The position numbers were made by a program, and so were the translations under genes. Positions 1 through 7,866 of a stretch of 41,860 nucleotides of DNA are shown here, piece after piece. The DNA lies in assembly GCA_019310485.1 (NCBI GenBank), contig JAFDEF010000023.1, positions 1 to 41,860 of the forward strand, given 5' to 3'. The notes under the pieces were generated by a model, which made no database searches, had not been told where the DNA came from, and saw only the letters and a list, made by a program, of their open reading frames with translations. Numbering within the stretch: the first letter of the stretch is position 1; every line of letters starts with the position of its first letter. The DNA comes from Deltaproteobacteria bacterium (GTDB lineage: Bacteria; Desulfobacterota; DSM-4660; Desulfatiglandales; HGW-15).

Positions 1-1
1 A

Positions 2-157
2 GCTCTTATAACCACCGCAGCAGGACTTTCCGTGGCGATTCCTACCCTTGTATGTTATAGGATCCTGAGGGATAAGGCAGAATCATTGATTTTTGAGATG
101 GAGGAAAACTCTATACAGCTTCTGGAAATTATGGAAGGGTCAAGCACTGAAAGCTAG
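2..157 (+). CDS. exbB: ExbB/TolQ/MotA-family proton channel, C-terminal end only
   Basis: Only the last 51 codons are in the window; the frame is open from base 2 to a TAG at 155-157. The readable protein starts ALITTAAGLSVAIPTL, which matches the conserved last transmembrane segment of ExbB/TolQ channel subunits (Thr/Ala/Gly-rich, with the VAIP motif). A short charged cytoplasmic tail follows. ExbB forms the pentameric inner-membrane channel that, with ExbD, uses the proton gradient to energise outer-membrane work through TonB or the Tol system. exbD starts 53 nt downstream on the same strand, which supports the call. ExbB and TolQ cannot be told apart from this fragment. Confidence 0.85.
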   Translation, partial: ALITTAAGLSVAIPTLVCYRILRDKAESLIFEMEENSIQLLEIMEGSSTES

Positions 158-210
158 CTTTTCTAGGCTGAATGAATATGCTTTGGCCACTTGGGGGATA
201 GAACAACAAC

Positions 211-627
211 ATGCGCTTCAAAACAACCAAAAAAGAAGAGCCTTCCCTGGGCATTGCACCACTGATTGACATTGTTTTCCTCCTCCTGATTTTCTTCATG
301 GTGACTTCTCACTTCGATATTGCCTCGGGCGTTCGTATCCAGCTGCCCAAGGTTTCCAAAATGACCTATGAGCAACAGAAGGACAAGGTCACGCTCATAA
401 TAGATAAATCAGGCCTGATATATGTGGGCGGCAAGAAAATAGGTGCCAGGGAACTCATGAAGAAGCTCAAATATCTTGTCATTGAAAAAGGGTTGATCCA
501 GGTTGTACTTCAAGCGGATAAAGACGTTAGGCACGGGGTTGTTGTTGAAACTATGGATATTGCCAAAAGGGCCGGAGTCCGTTCCATTGTGATTGCAGCC
601 CGCTGGAAATCAGGAAAGATTCTTTGA
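211..627 (+). CDS. exbD: Biopolymer transport protein ExbD/TolR family
   Basis: 138 aa, the usual ExbD size. A short basic cytoplasmic N-terminus leads into one membrane segment (about residues 16-33, APLIDIVFLLLIFFMV). It carries the conserved protonatable Asp at residue 20 that is essential in ExbD/TolR. The rest is the periplasmic domain, with the family-typical pattern of an ADK-containing strand (LQADKDVRHG) and a helix before the C-terminus. ATG at 211 is the first usable start, because an in-frame TAG lies at 199-201. The gene follows the exbB fragment and its TGA overlaps the TTG of the next gene, so the three are probably co-transcribed. The partner (TonB or TolA) is not in view. Confidence 0.9.
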   Translation: MRFKTTKKEEPSLGIAPLIDIVFLLLIFFMVTSHFDIASGVRIQLPKVSKMTYEQQKDKVTLIIDKSGLIYVGGKKIGARELMKKLKYLVIEKGLIQVVLQADKDVRHGVVVETMDIAKRAGVRSIVIAARWKSGKIL

Positions 628-989
628 GTAATACCTCGGGGCCTTCTGGTTTGAGCCTTAGGAAAAAAAACTTTTTGAAATTCGCGCTCCTTGCATTTAT
701 GCTCCTGGCGGTGCTTGTGGCATGGCTGGGATTCGGGAAAAAAGGATTTATACACCTTTACCGAATGGAAAAAGAACGACAGGGGCACCTGGAAAGAATC
801 CGCAAGCTGGAGCAGGAAAACAAAAGGCTCATGGAGGAGATCAAGCGTCTCCAAAAAAAGGAAAGAACAGCTGTTGAGCCGCTCGGGCGGAGGGAACTGG
901 GCCTTGTTAAAGATGACGAAGTCTTCTATCGTTTCACAGACCAAAAGCAAAAAGAAAAATCCAGGGCAAAGCCTCCGGGTAAAAAATAA
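624..989 (+). CDS. FtsB/DivIC-like septum formation initiator protein
   Basis: 121 aa bitopic protein: basic N-terminus, one membrane helix at about residues 18-36, then a coiled coil rich in Glu/Lys/Leu at about 45-80. The tail RRELGLVKDDEVFYRF (89-104) is the hallmark C-terminal motif of the FtsB/DivIC family. FtsB acts with FtsL and FtsQ in the divisome to activate septal peptidoglycan synthesis. The TTG start overlaps the exbD stop (TTGA), so translation is probably coupled to exbD. An FtsB-like protein next to ExbBD rather than beside eno is somewhat unusual. A basic C-terminal extension of about 17 residues follows the motif. Family assignment is firm; the exact divisome role is inferred. 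Confidence 0.75.
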   Translation: MSNTSGPSGLSLRKKNFLKFALLAFMLLAVLVAWLGFGKKGFIHLYRMEKERQGHLERIRKLEQENKRLMEEIKRLQKKERTAVEPLGRRELGLVKDDEVFYRFTDQKQKEKSRAKPPGKK

Positions 990-1026
990 TTACTGATTTT
1001 TAGTATGACTTCAGAGAGGAGAAGAA

Positions 1027-1818
1027 TTGGCTATGACTACCATAAACAGCATCTTGCGTGAAATCCTGGACCATGAACCCTCTCCGGAAACTGTTTTAAT
1101 CATACTTTCAGAGCTCAAGGGGCAAGGTGAGCTGGATGAGGTTATTGATGAGTGCAAGCGTGCTTTGAACCGCTACCCGGACAATCTTCCACTAAGGCAA
1201 CTTCTAGCGGAAGCTTATTTTGAGAAAGACAATATATCGGAGGCGAGCGAAGAGCTTGAAAAAATCACCACACAAGTTAATGGTCTCGCCTCTGCGTACA
1301 AGCTTAAAGCAATGCTGTCGCAAAAGGAAGGAAGAAGCGACGAAGCCCTTGAAGCGCTGAAGGTTTACCTTGCTCATCAGCCTGATGACACTGAGGCCCT
1401 GGAGCTTTTTCAAGAACTTTCTCCTGAAAAAGAATCATTCCCCCCGGAGGAACCATCTCTCGAGCCAGAGAGGGATTCTAAACAGTGGTCTGCCCTCCCG
1501 CAGGAAGGCCAAATATCGAGCCCCGGCAAAGGGGTCAGCTTCCCTGAGATCGCCACGCCCACCCTTGCTGAGATATACTTCAACCAGGGAGATATCCCCG
1601 AAGCAATCAACACTTATCAGAAGGTCCTCGCGCAAGATCCTGAGGACGAAAGCTCTCGATCTCGCCTCGAAGAGTTGAAGTTGATGCTGCAGGCGAAGAG
1701 CTCGGTCCAGGCACAAGGCGAAGCAGAGAGAAGGACTAAGAAGGAAAAAATGATTTCCATCCTTGAGGCGTGGCGAAGTAAGATAGAGTCGCCCCCCGGC
1801 GATCAAGGCTCTTCATAG
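1027..1818 (+). CDS. Tetratricopeptide-repeat protein of unknown role
   Basis: 263 aa, no signal peptide or membrane segment seen. TPR-like helix pairs occur at about residues 30-80 (ELDEVIDECKRAL..., LRQLLAEAYFEKDN), 90-128 (SAYKLKAMLSQKEGRSDEA) and 178-220 (PTLAEIYFNQGDIPEAI). A Pro/Ser/Glu-rich linker of about 45 residues separates the second from the third. TPRs serve as protein-binding scaffolds; no catalytic motif is present. TTG at 1027 sits 5 nt after AGGAG; an ATG at 1033 would be 11 nt away and gives a product two residues shorter. It lies 37 nt after the FtsB-like gene, so may share that transcript. Function cannot be named from sequence. Confidence 0.7.
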   Translation: MAMTTINSILREILDHEPSPETVLIILSELKGQGELDEVIDECKRALNRYPDNLPLRQLLAEAYFEKDNISEASEELEKITTQVNGLASAYKLKAMLSQKEGRSDEALEALKVYLAHQPDDTEALELFQELSPEKESFPPEEPSLEPERDSKQWSALPQEGQISSPGKGVSFPEIATPTLAEIYFNQGDIPEAINTYQKVLAQDPEDESSRSRLEELKLMLQAKSSVQAQGEAERRTKKEKMISILEAWRSKIESPPGDQGSS

Positions 1819-1860
1819 TCCGGCCAGGCAGCCTTCACCATCCATTTCTTGAGATCACAA

Positions 1861-2946
1861 ATGGGCCACAAAGCAGAAGAATTTGACCACATCCTGAATT
1901 TCTCGGCAACCGGGATAGGAAGCGTTCCTTTTGAAAATATTGAGGAAACCTGCCGTCTTATTTTGAAAATCTTTCCTAAAATCCCTTTTTGGCCGCAATT
2001 TGTCCGCCGTGGCCCCCGGGAAGATATGAACATACAATTTTGCGAGGCGCTCCCTTTCCTCGAAATCCATGAGGAGCAGAGGGTTATTTCAATTCCTTCC
2101 CTTCATTTGGAATCCAGACTGGTTTCCTTTTACGAGAAGTTTCTGGCCGAAGATGTGGGCGCATTTGCCATAAGCAGGGACTATGCCCCGGGACTCTATG
2201 AGATTGTCTCGATGTTACAGAAGATAGAAAATAGGAAGCCTCCTTACCTCAAAGGGCAAAGCGTGGGCCCTTTTACTCTTTCTGCATCCATAATGGATAA
2301 GGGGGGCAAATCTTTGCTTCACAATGCGGAATTGCTTGATGCTGTGGCTAAAGCCTTAGCCATACGCGGTGTTTGGCAGGTCAGGAAACTGGCCAGTTCA
2401 GGGTGCAGGCCCATAGTGTTCTTGGATGAACCGTATTTGTCAGGGTTTGGTTCGGCATTTGTTCCTGTTCAGCGCGATCAAGTTATTAAACTGATCGGGG
2501 AAATTATGCGCTACATACGAGAAAGAACAGATGCCCTGGTGGGAATACATTGTTGCGGCAATACCGACTGGCCTATGATAATTGAAACCAGGCCTGATAT
2601 CATTAGCCTGGATGCCTTTTCGCACATGGACTATTTCCTACTCTATCCTGACAATATATTGAGGTTTCTGGAAAAGGGAGGCGTGATTTCATGGGGAATT
2701 GTCCCTACTGCTCTTTTCACCGGTAAAGAGACGGTGGGTGGCCTTTTTGCCAGACTTAAGGAGGGGCTGAGCTCTCTTTACCGGGCAGGGATTGATCCCG
2801 AGCGATTAGCCGCACAATCCATTCTCACCCCATCGTGCGGCACAGGAACAATGGAAAAACCCAGTGCAGAGCGGGCCCTGAGACTCGTATCCGCCCTTGC
2901 CCGTAAGTGTGCGAATCAAGCCCCTGGAGTACTTCGGGAGAATTGA
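1861..2946 (+). CDS. MetE C-terminal / uroporphyrinogen-decarboxylase-fold protein, putative zinc-dependent methyltransferase
   Basis: About 361 aa single-domain barrel protein. The N-terminus has ATGIGSVPF, the Gly-Ser-x-Pro signature seen in cobalamin-independent methionine synthase (MetE) catalytic domains and UROD-like methyltransferases. GIHCCGNTDW in the middle and LTPSCGTG near the end match the His-x-Cys and late Cys positions that bind zinc in MetE. FLDEPYLSGFG and ISLDAFSHMDY fit barrel strands. The family moves methyl groups onto thiols; the actual substrates here are unknown. There is no N-terminal MetE duplicate domain, so this is the short core form. ATG at 1861 is preferred; an in-frame TTG at 1849 lacks a clear ribosome site. 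It converges on the kinase gene with a 55-nt gap. Confidence 0.7.
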   Translation: MGHKAEEFDHILNFSATGIGSVPFENIEETCRLILKIFPKIPFWPQFVRRGPREDMNIQFCEALPFLEIHEEQRVISIPSLHLESRLVSFYEKFLAEDVGAFAISRDYAPGLYEIVSMLQKIENRKPPYLKGQSVGPFTLSASIMDKGGKSLLHNAELLDAVAKALAIRGVWQVRKLASSGCRPIVFLDEPYLSGFGSAFVPVQRDQVIKLIGEIMRYIRERTDALVGIHCCGNTDWPMIIETRPDIISLDAFSHMDYFLLYPDNILRFLEKGGVISWGIVPTALFTGKETVGGLFARLKEGLSSLYRAGIDPERLAAQSILTPSCGTGTMEKPSAERALRLVSALARKCANQAPGVLREN

Positions 2947-3001
2947 TTAACCCTGGCTTTTTGCGAACGGCCCCTGAGGAATCCAGTTCTTTAACAGGCT
3001 C

Positions 3002-4213
3002 CTAGAGTATCTTCGCCCTTGCCTCCTGCACCAGCATTTCAGCCTGTGAATCGGTTAATCTGCCCTTTTTCACGTAGGTGCGTTTCAGCTCATCAATATA
3101 GCGTTCTTTCTCGTGCCGTCCTTTTAGAATCAGATCCTGGTAAGCAAGCCTGTACTCTTCAGCCAGGTTGAGCGGTGGAAGCCCCAGCTCATTTCGTATG
3201 TTTATCTCGAGCGTCTCTGCCTCCTCGGGGGTAAGACCCTTGGACCTGGCGATTTTGTCTAGATAAGCTCTTTCAGCCGGAGTAACCTGCCTTTTGGCTA
3301 AAAGGCTAAGTCTCAACAGCTCAGAGTATATTTCATGGGTTGCATCCTGCTTGATAGATAGAGAGAATTCGAGGCAACTCTGGTGCCTGTTGTTTGGGTC
3401 TTTTTCAAGCGCCCTCAGGATTGCCTTCTTTATGTTTGGACGGATTCCCTCAAACCCATCTAATACTCCAGCCGCTTCCTCCAAACTGGGATCAAGGTGG
3501 TATTCCAGCAAATCCATCATCTTCTTCCTGTCGCCAGTGGGAAGCTCGCCCGTCACCATTAAGAAAAAAGTAACCCCTAAGGAATAAATATCTGACCTGA
3601 AGTCGACGGACTCCCCCAGAACCTGCTCCGGAGACATGAAGTGCGGGGTCCCCCCGAGAAACCCTTTGCCCCCTTCTTTTTCCCCAGAAGGCAATGCAAA
3701 GGCCAGGCCAAAATCTGAAACCTTGGCTCTACCTTGTTGATCAAGAAGGATATTTGCCGGCTTTATATCCCCGTGAATGATCCTATACTTATGAGCAAAG
3801 CCAACCCCTTCCAGGACTTGAAGGAAAATGTGAACTGCCCTCTCCAGGGATAAGGCGCCTTTTTCATTCCTCTTCTGCTTCCTGGCCCTGGCCCTTTTTA
3901 TGACCCTCTCCAGATCAGTGCCCCTAACATGCTGCATTACGAGGCAAGGTGTGCTTTCATAATCAAATGCCCTGAATATCTGAACAATATGGGGGCTATC
4001 AAGCTTCGCCTGTATCCTTGCCTCCCTCACAAACTGCTTCCTGAAAGCTTTCTTTTTGCAATAAGGATCTGTCAGCGCTTTTATTACAACCGTCCTTTTC
4101 AAGGGAACGTCCACCGCCAGGTAGAGTTCAGCCATGCCACCTTCATCGAGTTTTCGCTTGATAAGATAGTCTCCAACCTCTTGGCCCGGCTTGAACAGCG
4201 TTTTATCCTGCAA
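3002..4213 (-). CDS. Hanks-type serine/threonine protein kinase (PknB-like)
   Basis: 403 aa, cytosolic, no membrane segment. The kinase domain covers about residues 15-285: glycine loop LDEGGMAELY (first Gly replaced by Asp), VVIK with Lys45, catalytic loop HGDIKPAN at 147-154 (HGD instead of HRD), DFG at 167-169, and GTPHFMSPEQ for the APE region. Catalytic Lys and both Asp residues are kept, so it should be active. A basic insertion (about 105-120) precedes the catalytic loop. The C-terminal 110 residues are helical and charged, rich in LTPEEAE-like and LTDSQAE-like stretches, with no named domain recognised. TTG start with GGGAGG 4 nt upstream. It is followed downstream by no partner gene; substrates are unknown. 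Confidence 0.88.
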   Translation of the reverse strand: MQDKTLFKPGQEVGDYLIKRKLDEGGMAELYLAVDVPLKRTVVIKALTDPYCKKKAFRKQFVREARIQAKLDSPHIVQIFRAFDYESTPCLVMQHVRGTDLERVIKRARARKQKRNEKGALSLERAVHIFLQVLEGVGFAHKYRIIHGDIKPANILLDQQGRAKVSDFGLAFALPSGEKEGGKGFLGGTPHFMSPEQVLGESVDFRSDIYSLGVTFFLMVTGELPTGDRKKMMDLLEYHLDPSLEEAAGVLDGFEGIRPNIKKAILRALEKDPNNRHQSCLEFSLSIKQDATHEIYSELLRLSLLAKRQVTPAERAYLDKIARSKGLTPEEAETLEINIRNELGLPPLNLAEEYRLAYQDLILKGRHEKERYIDELKRTYVKKGRLTDSQAEMLVQEARAKIL

Positions 4214-4295
4214 AGTACCTCCCTTCAGGAAAAATCAGCGATCAAGAGCTGAAAGCTGCGAATCCAGCCCGGTCTTACATGCTCTTTTGCAACTG

Positions 4296-4793
4296 CTAAA
4301 ATCTTCCCATTTCATGAAGGTAATGATAAACCACAATGCCTACCGAAGTCGACAAATTTAGGCTCCGAACCTTACCCCAAATGGGAATCCTGTAACAGGG
4401 ATACTTCTTTCTAATTTCACGGGAAAGCCCCAGGGTCTCGGGCCCGAACAAAAGCCAGTCTCCATGCTTCACAGATGCCTTAGTATAGTCGAGAGGCGCA
4501 TGTGTACTGAAACAAATAAGTTCCCCTCTTTCGTTCATGTTGTTTATAAAAGCCTCGAAGCTTTCATGGTGCCGTATGTCCACCTCGTGCCAATAATCCA
4601 GCCCCGCCCGTTTCAAATGTTTGTCATCCACAAAAAATCCCAGGGGGTGAATGAGGTGGAGCCTTATTTCTGCTGCTCCGCAAAGTCTCGCGATGTTTCC
4701 AGTGTTAGCCGGGATCTCAGGCTGGTAGAGTGCAACATGAAGAGGAGGGTTTTCTATTACTCGATGTTGGTTATTGAAGCTATCGCGGTTCAT
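4296..4793 (-). CDS. trmL: tRNA (cytidine(34)-2'-O)-methyltransferase TrmL, SPOUT family
   Basis: 165 aa, the normal TrmL size with a slightly longer N-terminus. SPOUT knot motifs are all visible: EIPANTGNIARLCG (motif 1), FGPETLGLS (motif 2) and RSLNLSTSVGIVVYHYL (motif 3). HLIHPLGFFVDDKHLKRAGLDYW is the family-specific stretch recognised between them. TrmL uses SAM to methylate the ribose of the wobble base (C/U34) in leucine tRNAs. The first 17 residues before LHVALYQPEIP are not conserved, so a start further in is possible, but no better-placed ATG was seen. It stands between the kinase and a small Cys-rich gene, all on the minus strand. Confidence 0.9.
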   Translation of the reverse strand: MNRDSFNNQHRVIENPPLHVALYQPEIPANTGNIARLCGAAEIRLHLIHPLGFFVDDKHLKRAGLDYWHEVDIRHHESFEAFINNMNERGELICFSTHAPLDYTKASVKHGDWLLFGPETLGLSREIRKKYPCYRIPIWGKVRSLNLSTSVGIVVYHYLHEMGRF

Positions 4794-4841
4794 CCGATGC
4801 GCTTTCCCTACCGTTTCCCGCTCCCTCAGGCATAGAATACG

Positions 4842-5042
4842 TCAAAAGGGCCTGAGCTCACCGCAGTCAGGGCATTGCCAGCTTACACCGCTACACGTGA
4901 GCCCCCACAGATTTTCTTCCATGCACTTGTTACAAATCTGGAATCCACAACGGCAGGTCCAACAAAAAGGTTGCTCTTTCCCACAGCAACTGCAACGGTA
5001 TGTCTTTTTTCTTGAATGCTGCTTGCGCTGTATCTCAGCCAT
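4842..5042 (-). CDS. Small cysteine-rich zinc-ribbon protein, uncharacterised
   Basis: 66 aa with ten Cys: CSCC at 18-21, CWTCRC at 28-33, CNKC at 38-41, Cys50, and CPDC at 57-60. The CxxC spacing suggests two zinc-binding knuckles around a middle ICNKCMEENLWGLTC segment. A basic N-terminus could contact nucleic acid. I recognise the overall look as a small conserved protein of sulfate-reducing-type genomes but cannot name a function. The gene lies 30 nt from the hydrolase stop upstream and 48 nt before trmL, so probably belongs to that minus-strand unit. ATG at 5042. The dense Cys pattern makes a chance open frame unlikely. Confidence 0.6.
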   Translation of the reverse strand: MAEIQRKQHSRKKTYRCSCCGKEQPFCWTCRCGFQICNKCMEENLWGLTCSGVSWQCPDCGELRPF

Positions 5043-5072
5043 AGAGTGAGGAACCTTGTCAGCACAACCCCT

Positions 5073-5846
5073 TCATATTTCCACCATCGGCATAGGATCA
5101 TCCTGATAGCTGATAAGAATTTTTACCCGGGTACTTGATCCTCTCTTGAGGGTTTTTTCAGCAACACTGAGAGCTTTTTCCGGCAAATTGTTTTGTGCGC
5201 TGAGGTGTGCCAGAACAACCAGGTTTAACGCTTCATGGGATACAGCCTCCAGCAACTCCGCAGCTTGGGTGTTGGAAAGATGGCCCTCAGGTCCCTTGAT
5301 TCTCCGCTTCACTTCGAGCGGATAGGGTCCCTCATCCAGCATTTTCTCATCGTGATTTGACTCTATAATCAGCGCCTGGCACCCCCTGAGGCGATCCTCC
5401 ACCAGTGGAGTACTGCGACCTAGGTCTGTAAGAAGTCCCACTCTCACACCGTCACAAGAAATAACCACCCCCATGGGATCTGCGGCGTCATGGCACTTTG
5501 TAAAAGTTTCCACTACCAAACCGTTGATCACAATCACCTGGCCGGTGCGAATAGGCACCGGTCTGGAAAGGTTTCCCAGGGTCCTCATACCTCTTTGGAA
5601 GGTGGGTTGATTCATATAAACGGGGATATCAAGGCGTCTTGCAAGGGCCCCCGCTCCCCTTATGTGATCAAAATGTTCATGCGTTAAGATGAGAGCATTC
5701 AAGGTTCCCGGATCAATGCCAACAAGCTTGAGCCTTCTTAAAATCTCCCTGCAGCTAAGCCCTGCATCTACCAGTATTCTCGAGCGTGGTGTTTCAAAAT
5801 AGCAGGCATTTCCGCCACTGCCCGACGCTAGAACACAAAAGCGCAT
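5073..5846 (-). CDS. MBL-fold metallohydrolase, WalJ/YycJ-like
   Basis: 257 aa. The N-terminus MRFCVLASGSGGNACY is the typical start of YycJ/WalJ-type metallo-beta-lactamase-fold hydrolases. The metal site THEHFDHIRG (HxHxDH) is complete. Further His/Asp ligands appear as TKCHDAADP, GLLTDLG, ESNHDE and the late VLAHLSAQNN. In Firmicutes the homologue sits in the walRK operon and has been linked to exonuclease and cell-wall coordination functions; no walR/walK is present here, so the substrate remains open. It is the last larger gene of the unit downstream of dut, separated from it by a 276-nt non-coding stretch (5847-6122) that carries the structured element described separately. Confidence 0.85.
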   Translation of the reverse strand: MRFCVLASGSGGNACYFETPRSRILVDAGLSCREILRRLKLVGIDPGTLNALILTHEHFDHIRGAGALARRLDIPVYMNQPTFQRGMRTLGNLSRPVPIRTGQVIVINGLVVETFTKCHDAADPMGVVISCDGVRVGLLTDLGRSTPLVEDRLRGCQALIIESNHDEKMLDEGPYPLEVKRRIKGPEGHLSNTQAAELLEAVSHEALNLVVLAHLSAQNNLPEKALSVAEKTLKRGSSTRVKILISYQDDPMPMVEI

Positions 5847-5907
5847 TCCTTATCCCCTGCTTGTATGAAGACCCTTGTTCCGCTGGAGAAGCTCTCATTG
5901 CTTGACG

Positions 5908-6068
5908 AAAAGGGAAGCGTGAACCTGCCTTAAAAGAGCGGCAAATAAAATGCTTTCGGGGCCTGGCACACCCTCCCGGTAACGCACACAACCGGGGAAG
6001 AACTGATTTGTCGCCGGAAAGTGAGCGTTGTCTATGAGGCTGTAAAGACCGGTTTTCCGATAGCCTCC
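5908..6068 (-). ncRNA. Candidate structured RNA or leader between dut and the MBL hydrolase, no known family
   Basis: Read on the minus strand, three consecutive helices can be drawn. Helix A, 6068-6036: GAGGCU AUCGG AAAA CCGGU, a short bulge, AGCCUC. Helix B, 6029-5981: AACGC-u-CAC-uuu-CCGG paired with CCGG-uu-GUG-u-GCGUU. Helix C, 5977-5912: GGGAGG-GUG closed by CAC-CUUCCC across a loop of about 40 nt, followed by UUUU at 5911-5908. In helices A and C one pair is G-U on the minus strand but would be A-C on the plus strand, which favours a minus-strand transcript. No long conserved reading frame fills the gap. It could be an sRNA processed from the dut transcript, a 5' leader of the hydrolase gene, or a terminator array. 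Pairings were drawn by eye; no energy was computed. Confidence 0.4.
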
Positions 6069-6122
6069 TGTTTTCGAGTGCCAATGCAGTGTTGAGAGCG
6101 CCCCTTGATCGCTTCACACTCC

Positions 6123-6590
6123 TTACTTTACGCCGCTGTGCCCAAAGCCGCCTGTTCCCCTTGAGGTTCGTTCAAGGGTGCTAACCTCCAGCAACTCTGC
6201 CCTGCAAACAGTGCTAATTACCATCTGGGCAACCCTGTCCCCTCTCTTTATTTCGAAAGGCGCCTGGCCCCAGTTAACCATTACAAGATGAATTTCTCCT
6301 CTGTAATCCGAGTCAATTGTACCCGGAGAATTGACCATCCCTATACCATGCCTTAGTGCAAGCCCACTGCGGGGACGTATCTGTCCTTCATATCCTGGAG
6401 GGATTGAAACCGCCACCCCGGTTGGAATAAACTTTATCTCGCCGGGCTTGATTATGACGCTATCCTTCACGGCTGCGCGCAAATCCATGCCCGAGGAGCC
6501 TTTTGTTTCATAGGCCGGCAACTCAATATCTTCATGCCCGGCAATCCGTTTGATCTTAACTTTCACAATATTGGGAGTTTCCGTTTTCAT
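6123..6590 (-). CDS. dut: Deoxyuridine 5'-triphosphate nucleotidohydrolase (dUTPase)
   Basis: 155 aa trimeric-type dUTPase; hydrolyses dUTP to dUMP and PPi, keeping uracil out of DNA and feeding thymidylate synthesis. All five motifs are present in order: SSGMDLRAA, RPRSGLA, GTIDSDYRGEIHL with the catalytic Asp, RVAQMVI, and the flexible C-terminal RGTGGFGHSG that closes over the substrate. ATG at 6590 is chosen because it gives the normal length and lies 7 nt after the M16 protease stop; the open frame continues another 23 codons upstream inside that gene, without family similarity. It is the last gene of the rimP-to-dut cluster. Confidence 0.95.
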   Translation of the reverse strand: MKTETPNIVKVKIKRIAGHEDIELPAYETKGSSGMDLRAAVKDSVIIKPGEIKFIPTGVAVSIPPGYEGQIRPRSGLALRHGIGMVNSPGTIDSDYRGEIHLVMVNWGQAPFEIKRGDRVAQMVISTVCRAELLEVSTLERTSRGTGGFGHSGVK

Positions 6591-6597
6591 TGGACTA

Positions 6598-7866
6598 TTA
6601 GAAAGGCTCGTTGAATCGCAGGCAGTCAAGATCCAGGTCATCTTTTTTGAACGGGCCAAGTGTAGTCAAGGATACCTTATCAGTGTTGAAAGAGCTCCGG
6701 GCAACTTCAACCACGTCGTCCAGCGTAACTCGCTCGAGGCTAGCCAGGACATCTTCGTAACTGACATACTTTCCAAAAATAAACTCATTTTTTGCCAGGC
6801 GAGTCATTCTGCTGTCAGTGTTCTCAGAGTTGAGCAAAACCCCGCCTTCCAAATGTTCCTTTGTAGCATCGAGATCAAATTTCGAGATTTCACCATTCTG
6901 AATCTTCCTGACCTCGCCAGCAATGACACCAAGGGCTCTATTTACAGCATTCGCCTCTGTAGCGAAACTCACCCCCAACAATCCCGCATCAACATAAGCA
7001 GAAAGGAAAGAATAGACAGAATATGCGAGGCCTCTTTTTTCTCTTATCTCCTGGAAAAGCCGAGAACTCATATTGCCGCCCAGCATTGTGTTTAGAATCG
7101 CTGCTGCAAATCTCTGCTCACTTGAAAGATGCGGTGCTTTTCCGCCAAGGCAGACCTGTACCTGCTCGAGCTCTTTGTAATGACACTGAATCCCGGCATG
7201 TCGCCCGGGAACGCTTCGTTCGGGCTTTGAAGTGCCAGGCTCAAGGTCTTCAAAAAACGGCCTGAGCAAGCTTACAAGTTTGTCATGGTCCACCCGACCT
7301 GCTGCCGCTATCAGTACTCTCTCCGGAGTGTAGAACTTCTTCTTATACTCGATAAGATGTGATCGGTCCAGAGCGGATACCGTCTCCCGCGAACCCAGAA
7401 CAGGCATTCCTATTGGATGGGTACCCCAGAAAAGCCGGTTAAAAAGCACCAAGATGTATTCATCGGGGGTATCCTCAACCATATTGATTTCCTGCAAAAT
7501 AACATGCTTTTCCCTACTCATTTCCAGGGGGTCAAAAGTCGCGTTCAAGAAAATGTCTGACAGGATTTCGGCCAGTCGATCCAGATGCTTGTCAAGCACC
7601 TTTGAATAAAAGCAGGTATACTCACTTCCTGTGAAGGCATTTGAGAGCCCCCCTATAGCGTCAAGCTCCTTAGCGATTTGCAGGGTATCGCGGCTTTGGG
7701 TCCCCTTAAACACCATGTGCTCTATAAAATGGGTAATACCGTTTTCACCTTCAGCCTCGTCGCGGGATCCTGTACCCACCCAAATCCCGAGTGATACGGA
7801 CCTAAGATGGTCCAGTTTCTCAGAAACTATTCTGACCCCGTTTTCTAGAACACTCTTTCTATACAT
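6598..7866 (-). CDS. M16-family zinc metalloprotease (processing-peptidase-like)
   Basis: 422 aa, the length of single-unit bacterial M16B peptidases. The inverted zinc motif HFIEH is at 46-50, followed by the downstream Glu-rich helix ([21 protein letters not shown]) that supplies the third ligand. The C-terminal half holds the M16 partner fold, with the [13 protein letters not shown] substrate-binding motif. Family members degrade peptides in a clamshell dimer. Its ATG lies inside the end of pnp (8-nt overlap), and dut follows after 7 nt, so it is translationally linked to both. The pnp-M16-dut order is common in bacteria. There is no signal peptide, so it is expected in the cytoplasm. Confidence 0.92.
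   Translation of the reverse strand: MYRKSVLENGVRIVSEKLDHLRSVSLGIWVGTGSRDEAEGENGITHFIEHMVFKGTQSRDTLQIAKELDAIGGLSNAFTGSEYTCFYSKVLDKHLDRLAEILSDIFLNATFDPLEMSREKHVILQEINMVEDTPDEYILVLFNRLFWGTHPIGMPVLGSRETVSALDRSHLIEYKKKFYTPERVLIAAAGRVDHDKLVSLLRPFFEDLEPGTSKPERSVPGRHAGIQCHYKELEQVQVCLGGKAPHLSSEQRFAAAILNTMLGGNMSSRLFQEIREKRGLAYSVYSFLSAYVDAGLLGVSFATEANAVNRALGVIAGEVRKIQNGEISKFDLDATKEHLEGGVLLNSENTDSRMTRLAKNEFIFGKYVSYEDVLASLERVTLDDVVEVARSSFNTDKVSLTTLGPFKKDDLDLDCLRFNEPF

Noticed and set aside
5908-5980. tRNA-Sec-like end (GGCAGGTTC)
   Set aside because: No acceptor or T-stem pairing and no UCA anticodon arm can be formed.
5794-6117. 107-codon minus-strand frame in the dut/hydrolase gap
   Set aside because: Arg/Ser/Leu-rich with no recognisable motif, overlaps the hydrolase start and the structured element; treated as chance.
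5870-6122. Possible 6S, SRP or tmRNA gene
   Set aside because: A CCTTAAAA stretch recalls the 6S bubble, but the closing stem is absent; the SRP tetraloop region and the tmRNA ends are also missing.
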